From the NCBI GenBank assembly GCA_016207695.1, contig JACQPC010000074.1:1-6668 (forward strand): a stretch of 6,668 nt of DNA, in the 5' to 3' direction. Of this stretch, positions 1 through 4,788 are shown piece after piece (the stretch's first letter is position 1; each line of letters begins with the position of its first letter). A program made the translations under genes and the position numbers. Under the pieces are notes generated by a model that saw only the letters and a program-made list of their open reading frames with translations, was not told the origin of the DNA and did no database searches. Source of the stretch: Candidatus Doudnabacteria bacterium. Lineage in GTDB: Bacteria > Patescibacteriota > Doudnabacteria > UBA920 > O2-02-FULL-48-8.

Positions 1-72
1 CATAGCTCAGCCTGGTAGAGCAACCGCCTCTTAAGCGGTCTGTCGTAGGTTCAAATCCTACTGGGCGCACCA
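1..72 (+). tRNA. trnK: tRNA-Lys (anticodon CUU), 5' end cut by window edge
   Basis: This is a nearly complete tRNA. The D stem is GCTC (5-8) with GAGC (18-21), enclosing a D loop that contains the conserved GG at 14-15. The anticodon stem is ACCGC (23-27) with GCGGT (35-39). The seven-base loop CTCTTAA puts the anticodon CTT at 30-32, which reads AAG lysine codons. The T stem is GTAGG/CCTAC (45-49, 57-61) around the loop TTCAAAT. The 3' acceptor strand is TGGGCGC (62-68), followed by discriminator A69 and a genome-encoded CCA (70-72). Only the last two bases of the 5' acceptor strand (CA) are inside the window, so about five bases lie upstream. The gene faces the minus-strand operon to its right. 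Confidence 0.96.
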
Positions 73-76
73 AATA

Positions 77-110
77 AAAAAGACCCGTTGACCGGGCCTT
101 TTTATTTTTT
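77..110. terminator. Bidirectional intrinsic terminator between the tRNA and the convergent gene
   Basis: An 11-bp stem (77-87 with 93-103) closes a five-base loop. On the + strand it has one A-C mismatch (83/97) and is followed by a T-rich run to 110, suiting the tRNA transcript. On the minus strand the same pair becomes a G-U wobble, so the stem is complete, and it is followed by a U-run (from the A-run at 76-81), suiting the incoming minus-strand operon. The stop codon of the Met-rich gene (109-111) abuts the hairpin. Confidence 0.85.
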
Positions 111-552
111 ACGTTTTAAGATATTTAACCAATCCTGCTATTCCGAGCGCCAACACCACCCAAAACAGCAAAGGCGTAAACCAGCCAAGTCCCCATCCCT
201 GGCCCATCATGACAAAGTCAGAGCCTCGGCCGAAATTGGACATCATTTGCCCCATCATGCCGCGCATCATCATATTGTTTGCCCCCACATTAGTTTTCAT
301 GAGGTCAAACATTTCTTTCTGCTCTTCCGCAGACAATGTCCCGGCGAACATTTTATCCATCAACGCTTCCATGCGCTCATGCGTTTGCGGCCCCATCATC
401 TGTTCCTCAAAATCATTGATGACTTCGGTTGGGTCTTCACCAAGCATCTGCTGCATCATGACATTGCGCGGGCTTTCCGCGTTCGGCATATGGGCCGAGG
501 CCACAAGCGCAACACTCCATAAAATGATTGCCGCGATAATTATTTTTCTCAT
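109..552 (-). CDS. Exported methionine-rich membrane-anchored protein, function unknown
   Basis: I do not recognise a named family with certainty. The 147-residue protein starts with a signal peptide (residues 1-20: RK, hydrophobic core, then ASA). Cleavage there would leave His21-Met22 as the new N-terminus. The middle (22-118) is strongly methionine-rich: 21 of 147 residues are Met, with dense clusters at 32-36, 51-52, 94-104 and 115-116. The rest is acidic and probably helical. A glycine/tryptophan stretch (117-124, GQGWGLGW) leads into a C-terminal membrane helix (about 125-145). This tail resembles small proteins with a WG-rich region before a single helix that often lie near heavy-metal genes; that comparison is from memory. 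Met clusters with a His are typical of Cu(I)-binding proteins, so an extracytoplasmic copper role is possible but unproven. The gene lies 9 bases after the DoxX gene and is probably co-transcribed with it. Confidence 0.85.
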   Translation of the reverse strand: MRKIIIAAIILWSVALVASAHMPNAESPRNVMMQQMLGEDPTEVINDFEEQMMGPQTHERMEALMDKMFAGTLSAEEQKEMFDLMKTNVGANNMMMRGMMGQMMSNFGRGSDFVMMGQGWGLGWFTPLLFWVVLALGIAGLVKYLKT

Positions 553-557
553 TTTTT

Positions 558-563
558 CTCCTT
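558..563 (-). promoter_or_regulatory. Shine-Dalgarno site of the Met-rich gene
   Basis: AAGGAG on the minus strand lies five bases before the ATG at 550-552. It overlaps the TAA stop of the upstream DoxX gene (562-564), as expected for translational coupling. It fixes the chosen start. Confidence 0.85.
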
Positions 564-1002
564 AGCCAAACAGGCTTTTTAATTTCGGATCCAGACCCCA
601 AATATTTCCGGTTTTAAACGCCCCCAGTATAAGCAAGGCAAACGCATAAATCAAGTGTTCGTCAACTATATAAGAGTGCGCGTTGGGATATGGGAAATCC
701 AGGATCGGGAAATAATAAAGCAGCATGAGCACGAAACCCAACCACGCGCTTAACCTCACGCCGATTCCCAAGATCAGCGACAAGCCAAGCAGGGTTAAAC
801 CCCACTCGTTGATGAAGTTTGTGAAAGGCAAGGCCCCAGGCTGCGCGAACCAGGCAAAAAACCCGCTTAGAGATTTGGCGCTGGTCAAGTATCCTGCCGC
901 TGACCAGCTGGGATCGGTGATTTTGGTCACTCCGGCGTAAAGCATCATCCAACCCATGCTTACCCGAAGCACAAACAAGGAATATTTTTGATATTTTGTC
1001 AT
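562..1002 (-). CDS. DoxX-family membrane protein
   Basis: The 146-residue integral membrane protein fits the usual DoxX/DoxD size and shape. There are about four hydrophobic helices (roughly 7-25, 66-83, 84-99 and 114-130). The first contains the family-like pattern R13..GW..LYAG..K27, and a loop with DEH (114-116) precedes the last helix. DoxX-family proteins occur as the small subunit of archaeal thiosulfate:quinone oxidoreductase and, in mycobacteria, as part of a membrane complex with thiol-related redox enzymes. The exact substrate here cannot be read from sequence, and there are no cysteines. No SD is visible before the ATG; a TCTAAT hexamer (1013-1018) lies ten bases upstream. The gene is followed after nine bases by the Met-rich gene. 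An inverted repeat element separates it from the VKOR gene, so it may form its own two-gene unit. Confidence 0.88.
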   Translation of the reverse strand: MTKYQKYSLFVLRVSMGWMMLYAGVTKITDPSWSAAGYLTSAKSLSGFFAWFAQPGALPFTNFINEWGLTLLGLSLILGIGVRLSAWLGFVLMLLYYFPILDFPYPNAHSYIVDEHLIYAFALLILGAFKTGNIWGLDPKLKSLFG

Positions 1003-1014
1003 ATATTTTTTGAT

Positions 1015-1106
1015 TAGATTGCTTCGGAGCTATCGCTCCTCGCAAATGTCCCGTCATGCTACGGGACACGTCTGCGAGGAGGCCATCAGGCCGACGAAGC
1101 AGTCTA
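1015..1106. repeat. REP-like double inverted repeat that can fold as a cloverleaf
   Basis: The element fills most of the gap between the VKOR and DoxX genes. An outer stem of 12 bp pairs 1015-1026 with 1095-1106 (one G-T pair). Inside lie a left hairpin GGAGC-tatc-GCTCC (1026-1039), a central arm with stems CTCCTCGCA/TGCGAGGAG (1036-1044, 1073-1081) and TGTCCCGT/ACGGGACA (1047-1054, 1061-1068), and a right hairpin GGCC-atca-GGCC (1081-1092). Some stems share bases and would compete. The two halves are diverged inverted copies of one unit, which reads roughly (T/C)TGCGAGGAG...CGAAGCA(A/G)TCTA. From memory this resembles a repeat family spread through many bacterial genomes (core GTCATTGCGAGGAG...CGAAGCAATCT). 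It could also attenuate transcription between the two genes. Confidence 0.85.
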
Positions 1107-1108
1107 TA

Positions 1109-1537
1109 TTAAGCGCCTCGACCTAAGTGCTTAAGTTTAATGTTTTTGATCAACAAGAGAACAAACAGTGTGGTGGATATTGCCGCGGAGATAAGGCAAT
1201 ACGTGCAGATGGCTTCGATGACCCAGATCTGCACGCCGACCCAAAACAGTGAGGCTGTTACGCCAAGACCAGTCAAAGCCAAGGCAGAACGCGGCAGCCA
1301 AAGGACGATCAAAACCATGACAGCAAGATAATAGATCGCTCCCAGCAAAGAGATTGGGATTCCGGCAATTTGCGCGTAAGAACTGGTCAACACCGTTTCA
1401 CAGCCTGAAAAAACTGAACAGAATACCGGCGTTTTGAGGTAATGTTTAGCCGTAAGATAGCTGGCATCCAAAAGTCCGCCGAACGCCAATATCAGCAGAA
1501 CAATTGCGTAGAGATTATTTTTGATTAAGCTTTTCAT
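1109..1537 (-). CDS. Vitamin K epoxide reductase (VKOR) family protein, partner of DsbA
   Basis: This inner-membrane quinone reductase would reoxidise the DsbA-type protein encoded just upstream and pass electrons to quinone. The 142-residue protein has about four membrane helices (near 9-28, 61-80, 85-107 and 109-130). It has all four expected cysteines: the loop pair Cys40 and Cys46 (C-x5-C, the spacing of the cyanobacterial enzyme) and the CTYC active site at 111-114. The motif IPISLLGAIYY (60-70) with Ser63 is typical of the family. The start is the ATG at 1535-1537 because AAGGAG (1545-1550) lies seven bases upstream; an ATG 54 bases further upstream would add a basic, non-hydrophobic extension and has no clear SD. 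The gene overlaps the end of the DsbA gene by 23 bases, so the two are surely co-expressed. No thioredoxin domain is fused, unlike cyanobacterial VKOR. Confidence 0.94.
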   Translation of the reverse strand: MKSLIKNNLYAIVLLILAFGGLLDASYLTAKHYLKTPVFCSVFSGCETVLTSSYAQIAGIPISLLGAIYYLAVMVLIVLWLPRSALALTGLGVTASLFWVGVQIWVIEAICTYCLISAAISTTLFVLLLIKNIKLKHLGRGA

Positions 1538-2198
1538 CGATGATCTCCTTAAACTTATTGTAATCCGCCGGCGGACTGATTTGCTCGCCATTAAGGAAGA
1601 AAGTCGGGGTGCCGGTAAGCCCCAAACTCAAAGCGTTTTCATAACTTGTTTCCACCTTTATTTTCACCTCCTGCGAATCATAGTCTTTCTTAAACTGTTC
1701 GGTGTCCAGATTAAGCTGGCTGGCGTAATTGATGAAGCGCTGTTCAAAACCGGGAGCTGCCCACTGGCTTCTATTGGCAAACAGCAATTCTTCCATGGCC
1801 CAGAACTTTCCCTGCTTGCCTGCGGCTTCCGCAGCGTATGCCCCATATATCGCATATGCATGGATGGATTTCAGAGGGAAATGCCGATAAACTATTCGTA
1901 ACTGATCAGGATAATCGCCCGCCAGTTTCAAGACAATCGGATTGTATGCAGCGCAAGCCGGGCACTGAAAATCGCCGTATTCAATTAGAGTTAACGGAGC
2001 ATCTTGCCTGCCCAAAACATTATCGCCAGCGCTAACCGAATCAACTGTGATGTTTGCCGGCCCATTGGGCTTTGATGAGTGAGCGGCCAGCTGCCAGACC
2101 CCCCAAACCGAAAGTCCAATGAGTACTATTGCGATAAGCCATAATGATGCTTTCTTTTGCCGTTGTTTGTTTTGTTGTTCTAAAGTTAAGTATTCCAT
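1515..2198 (-). CDS. Membrane-anchored DsbA-family thiol oxidase (thioredoxin fold)
   Basis: This protein probably introduces disulfide bonds into exported proteins. Residues 1-18 are polar and basic, 19-37 form one membrane helix, and the rest faces outside. The thioredoxin-fold domain begins near residue 58 (GDNVLGRQDAPLTLIEYGDF). The redox site is CPAC (79-82) and the cis-proline lies in TGTPTFFLNG (195-204, Pro198). A helical insertion (about 110-185) fits the DsbA/BdbD type (Thioredoxin_4). At 227 residues it has the usual length for this anchored form. No other cysteines are present. The VKOR gene overlaps its 3' end by 23 bases and is the expected reoxidising partner. No SD is seen before the ATG; a candidate promoter lies 17 bases upstream. 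Substrates are not stated by the sequence, but the pilus proteins encoded next door are reasonable candidates. Confidence 0.94.
   Translation of the reverse strand: MEYLTLEQQNKQRQKKASLWLIAIVLIGLSVWGVWQLAAHSSKPNGPANITVDSVSAGDNVLGRQDAPLTLIEYGDFQCPACAAYNPIVLKLAGDYPDQLRIVYRHFPLKSIHAYAIYGAYAAEAAGKQGKFWAMEELLFANRSQWAAPGFEQRFINYASQLNLDTEQFKKDYDSQEVKIKVETSYENALSLGLTGTPTFFLNGEQISPPADYNKFKEIIDEKLNQK
1545..1550 (-). promoter_or_regulatory. Shine-Dalgarno site that sets the VKOR start
   Basis: AAGGAG on the minus strand, inside the end of the DsbA coding region, lies seven bases before the ATG at 1535-1537. It decides the start in favour of the 142-residue form. Confidence 0.85.
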
Positions 2199-2215
2199 GA
2201 TTATGAAATTAACAA

Positions 2216-2244
2216 ATTAAAAAGCCCGCAGTCCAAGCTGCTAA
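2216..2244 (-). promoter_or_regulatory. Candidate sigma-70-type promoter for the DsbA-VKOR genes
   Basis: On the minus strand TTAGCA (2239-2244, four of six matches to TTGACA) is followed after 17 bases by TTTAAT (2216-2221, five of six matches to TATAAT). Transcription would begin near 2209, giving a very short leader of about ten bases before the ATG at 2198. The -35 lies inside one arm of the hairpin at 2237-2266. A chance match is possible in this AT-rich gap. Confidence 0.35.
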
Positions 2245-2266
2245 GTTTCTAGAAAAACTTAGCAGC
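2237..2266. terminator. Strong hairpin closing the pilus operon, probable terminator
   Basis: GCTGCTAAGTTT (2237-2248) pairs perfectly with AAACTTAGCAGC (2255-2266) around a six-base loop. It starts six bases after the stop of the last pilus gene. On the minus strand a U-run occurs only about 12 bases after the stem (complement of 2219-2223), so it is not a textbook terminator. It could instead be a weak terminator or a transcript-protecting stem. Confidence 0.55.
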
Positions 2267-2272
2267 CAGCAT

Positions 2273-2545
2273 TTACTTGAATATATTGGTCCTGGGAAGG
2301 GTCAAATCCTCGGCCTGGAAATTCTCCAAGCTCCGGATGAAATCCACTGTTTGGTTGTATTGGGTTAAATTAACTCTCACGACATTGGCGGTTACGTCAG
2401 ATGTCGGCTCAACGAAAATCGTTTTATACAACTTGGCGTATATTATCCATGCCTCAAAAAACAATATCAAAAGCAGCACCACCGTAAGCGCGGCTGGAAC
2501 ATTCACGCGTTTGACCTTAAAATTAATCTTGGCGTTTAATTTCAT
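2273..2545 (-). CDS. Small single-pass membrane protein of the pilus operon, function unknown
   Basis: I do not recognise a named family. The 90-residue protein has a basic N-terminal tail (1-15), one membrane helix (about 16-37) and a short outside region (about 40-90) that looks like one helix followed by the tail LPRTNIFK. It is the fourth gene of the pilM-pilN-pilO set and starts in an ATGA overlap with pilO (2542-2545), so translation is coupled; no separate SD is seen. In diderm bacteria this slot holds pilP, a lipoprotein that links PilN/PilO to the secretin. This protein has no lipobox cysteine (no cysteine at all) and is about half the size of PilP. A role as a reduced PilP substitute or platform accessory is inference from position. 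The TNIF ending is faintly like the NPF endings of some T4P and secretion-linker proteins. Confidence 0.8.
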   Translation of the reverse strand: MKLNAKINFKVKRVNVPAALTVVLLLILFFEAWIIYAKLYKTIFVEPTSDVTANVVRVNLTQYNQTVDFIRSLENFQAEDLTLPRTNIFK

Positions 2546-3126
2546 GGACTTGTTTTGACCAGAAATATTCCATCGATTGTGCCGAAGATCTTGCCGGTTT
2601 GAACAAGATTTTTATCCACGGTGATGGTTTCCGCAGATAAATCCATTTTTGCAATCTCCATCCATTGCGGCAAATGCTCAAGATACTGGATAAACTTCAC
2701 CACACCGTTGAAATCGCTGGTGGTATAAAATCGATAAGGAATCTCGGTTAACTCGCCTTTGCTCTGAAGCACCGCTTTGGGCGGAACTTTAGATTTTTCA
2801 TCTGGTTCATTAATTTTGATTTCCGAAGCCACTGCGGATTTGCTTGCTGCGGCCTCAACGTTTTTTATCGCGGCCACTAAATCTTCGCGCAGGACAATCA
2901 TATTGGCTATCTTGTCCTTAGCTACTGCCTTGGATAAGTCAGAGGATGCGGCTTTGTAGGCGTTAACCTGCTGCTGAAGAGTGAGGAACTCCGAAAGCTT
3001 ATCTTGCGCCATTTGCCCCAAGACTTCCGCCTTGTTTAGATTGGGCTTAATTAAAACAAACACCAAAACCAGGCTTGCGACAGCGCCAGCTAATATTATA
3101 ATTATTAATTTAGTCAGTGAGCTCAT
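2542..3126 (-). CDS. pilO: Type IV pilus inner-membrane platform protein PilO
   Basis: PilO pairs with PilN to make the alignment complex around the pilus assembly motor. The 194-residue protein has a short cytoplasmic start, one membrane helix (about 5-26), a predicted coiled coil (about 32-95) and a C-terminal ferredoxin-like domain (about 125-190) with the PilO-like stretch EIPYRFYTTSDFNGVVKFIQ (128-147). A charged, proline-containing linker (103-118) joins the two. The order of parts, the length and its place right after pilN support the call; sequence conservation in this family is weak. The ATG at 3124-3126 overlaps the end of pilN by 17 bases and has no visible SD, suggesting coupled translation. 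The stop overlaps the next start as ATGA. Confidence 0.87.
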   Translation of the reverse strand: MSSLTKLIIIILAGAVASLVLVFVLIKPNLNKAEVLGQMAQDKLSEFLTLQQQVNAYKAASSDLSKAVAKDKIANMIVLREDLVAAIKNVEAAASKSAVASEIKINEPDEKSKVPPKAVLQSKGELTEIPYRFYTTSDFNGVVKFIQYLEHLPQWMEIAKMDLSAETITVDKNLVQTGKIFGTIDGIFLVKTSP

Positions 3127-3664
3127 TTTTGTCTGCCAAAAGTTTAAAAGTAAACGTTATGCTGGATGGCTTCTCCAAGTTAGCCAGGGGAAAATCAATG
3201 CCGGTAAAATAAGAAGACTTTTTGACACTGGCCCAGAACTTAATGACACTTTCTCTGGATCCGGCATTGCCCAAAATGGAAATCTGGCCCGTTTCTCGAT
3301 CAAGGCTCAAGACAGTTATCTGCATATCGGAAGGAAGCAGAACGGCCAGTTCCACCAAGGCCTTGGACCATTCCAGATGCTGACTTTTAAGCTGATTAAT
3401 CAGCCTGATTTGGGCGTTTAAATCTGTGACTTGCTTTTCCAGCTCCTGCGTGTCGGACGACTTGAGAGCTTCCCGTTGCTGTGCAATCAAACGATCAACC
3501 GAAGCGATTTGCTGCCGCAAATAAAACTGTCCGCCCAGGCTTAACAAAAAAACTATCAAAATACTGATTGCGACCACTGACCAAAAATTGACCACCTGAC
3601 GGGTGATGACATCAAGCTTAATTTCGCGCTGTTCAACTTTTGGCAATAAATTGATTATTCTCAT
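3110..3664 (-). CDS. pilN: Type IV pilus inner-membrane platform protein PilN
   Basis: PilN is the membrane partner of cytoplasmic PilM. The N-terminus carries the hallmark motif NLLP (residues 5-8, within MRIINLLPK), which in the family inserts into a groove of PilM. A membrane helix follows (about 27-47), then a coiled coil (about 48-95) and a ferredoxin-like domain (about 97-176) with the recognisable run LLPSDMQITVLSLD (109-122). The length of 184 residues is normal. The ATG at 3662-3664 overlaps the pilM stop as ATGA, and GAGAGGA (3673-3679) lies eight bases upstream as a fair SD. The immediate neighbours pilM and pilO settle the assignment. Confidence 0.94.
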   Translation of the reverse strand: MRIINLLPKVEQREIKLDVITRQVVNFWSVVAISILIVFLLSLGGQFYLRQQIASVDRLIAQQREALKSSDTQELEKQVTDLNAQIRLINQLKSQHLEWSKALVELAVLLPSDMQITVLSLDRETGQISILGNAGSRESVIKFWASVKKSSYFTGIDFPLANLEKPSSITFTFKLLADKNELTD

Positions 3665-4740
3665 TTTCCCATTCCTCTCAAAGCCAGTCCGGTGACTGTG
3701 GCAAAACCCAATGCTTGTTCGCGCGACAGCGGCGCATGCTCCTCATCTGTATGGCCAAGGACATTAATCCATGGGTCCCCCAAAGTCACCCGGCCAATCG
3801 GCCTGGCCGCTCCCAGGTTTAGCCGGGCTGAAATATAATCTACAATTCCCAAAAGCCTTGACCCCCCGCCAGCCAATATCACCCTGCTGATCGGCTTTTT
3901 GGCGGTTGAATGTTCTTCGTGAAAACGCGCGACATTTTTGATTTCGTCGATAATATTGTCCAGAATTGGCAGCATCGCTGCGCGGATGTTGCCCTGCTTA
4001 GCATCGGCAAGCAAGCCTAATTCGCGCTTCATTTTTTCCGCATCCGCCGGGCGCAGCCCCAGATTTCTGGCAATACTTTCGGTTAAGGCATTGCCGCCGA
4101 TTGGAATGCTCGAGGTATATTGCAACACCCCCTGATCAATAATAATAAAGCTGGTCAACAGGCTGGCGATGTCCAAAATCAAGATCGCGGAGTTGGCGTC
4201 CGCAGACGAAATAAGCGCCCTGGCTGTGGCTTGGGATTCTAGCTCCAAGGCCGTGGGCTTAAGGCCGGCAAGCTTAAGGGAGGAAATCAGAATATCAACG
4301 TAATCTTTGGGAGTGGCCACCACCAGCACCTCCAGCTTGTCCGCAGCATCTGAAATTATTTGCCAGTCCAAATACACCTGGTCCACGGGCACGGGAATAT
4401 CTTGTTCCAATTCCCAAGGAATCGCCCCTTCAATCTCCTGCTCCGAAAGTTTGGGAAGCTTAAGGATTCGCACAAATGACTTGGCTTCCGGGACAGAAGC
4501 CACCACATATTTGGAAGTGATTTTTCCGGCCGCGGATATGGCGCGCTTGATTTGATCTGCCAATTTTTCCTCATTGGTGATCATGTGGTTAACAATAATA
4601 TTGGACGGAATCTGGACATCAGCATACGCCTGCGGAATTAGGCTGTCACCGTCGCGCGCAAGCTGCATGACTTTGATCGAGACATTGGAAATATCCATGC
4701 CAAATGCTTCGATTTTTTTGTTTCTAAAGAAGTTAAACAT
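3661..4740 (-). CDS. pilM: Type IV pilus assembly ATPase-fold protein PilM
   Basis: PilM is a cytoplasmic, actin-like protein that binds the tail of PilN and couples the platform to the assembly motors. The 359 residues cover the full family length. Visible blocks are the first phosphate loop FGMDIS (13-18), the strongly typical stretch with IPWELEQDIPVPVDQVYLDW (107-126), the second phosphate region ILDIASLLTS (188-197) and the adenosine motif AGGGSRLLGI (290-299). In both phosphate loops the glycine usual after Asp-Ile is replaced (Ser18, Ala192), so nucleotide handling may differ from that of well-studied PilM. No SD precedes the ATG; TATAAT (4749-4754) is only eight bases upstream, compatible with a leaderless or near-leaderless message. 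pilN follows with a 4-base overlap. Confidence 0.96.
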   Translation of the reverse strand: MFNFFRNKKIEAFGMDISNVSIKVMQLARDGDSLIPQAYADVQIPSNIIVNHMITNEEKLADQIKRAISAAGKITSKYVVASVPEAKSFVRILKLPKLSEQEIEGAIPWELEQDIPVPVDQVYLDWQIISDAADKLEVLVVATPKDYVDILISSLKLAGLKPTALELESQATARALISSADANSAILILDIASLLTSFIIIDQGVLQYTSSIPIGGNALTESIARNLGLRPADAEKMKRELGLLADAKQGNIRAAMLPILDNIIDEIKNVARFHEEHSTAKKPISRVILAGGGSRLLGIVDYISARLNLGAARPIGRVTLGDPWINVLGHTDEEHAPLSREQALGFATVTGLALRGMGK

Positions 4741-4748
4741 TTGTCTTT

Positions 4749-4754
4749 ATTATA
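4749..4754 (-). promoter_or_regulatory. Possible -10 box directly before pilM
   Basis: A perfect TATAAT on the minus strand lies eight bases before the pilM ATG. No acceptable -35 box is present at 16-18 bases spacing, and the surroundings are a TA-rich tandem repeat that could produce the hexamer by chance. If used, the transcript would have almost no leader. Confidence 0.3.
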
Positions 4755-4788
4755 CTATAAACTATAACCTATCACCTATAACCTAATT
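4754..4788. repeat. Five tandem 7-bp units, consensus (A/C)CTATAA
   Basis: On the + strand the units read ACTATAA, ACTATAA, CCTATCA, CCTATAA, CCTAATT (7 bases each, the last degenerate). They occupy nearly the whole 42-base gap between the PilX-like gene and pilM and run into the TAG stop of the former (4783-4785). Such short TA-rich repeats can vary in copy number through slippage. Confidence 0.8.

Noticed and set aside
1..110. tRNA 3' end as an integration (att) site for a mobile element
   Set aside because: No repeated copy of the tRNA 3' end, integrase or phage-like gene is seen in the window; the neighbouring genes look like housekeeping or envelope genes.
88..522. Open + strand frame of 144 codons (and a 118-codon one at 209-565) opposite the Met-rich gene
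   Set aside because: Protein is His/Arg/Pro-rich with no domain or SD; it is the reverse of a gene with signal peptide, SD and membrane helix. Antisense shadow.
662..1069. Second minus-strand frame overlapping the DoxX gene and part of the REP-like element
   Set aside because: It lacks family features, while the DoxX frame has clear helices and motifs. The overlap with the repeat is coincidental.
1538..1591. Upstream ATG extending VKOR by 18 residues
   Set aside because: The extension is basic and overlaps DsbA coding; the inner ATG has a perfect AAGGAG at ideal spacing.
2207..2236. Alternative promoter TTGGAC / GTTAAT before the DsbA gene
   Set aside because: The -10 lacks the key first T and A; the TTAGCA/TTTAAT pair with 17-base spacing is better.
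2981..3421. 146-codon + strand open frame across pilN/pilO
   Set aside because: No motif or SD, and antisense to two well-supported pilus genes.
4754..4788. CRISPR-like or telomere-like array
   Set aside because: Units are only 7 bp with no spacers, few in number, and confined to one short gap.
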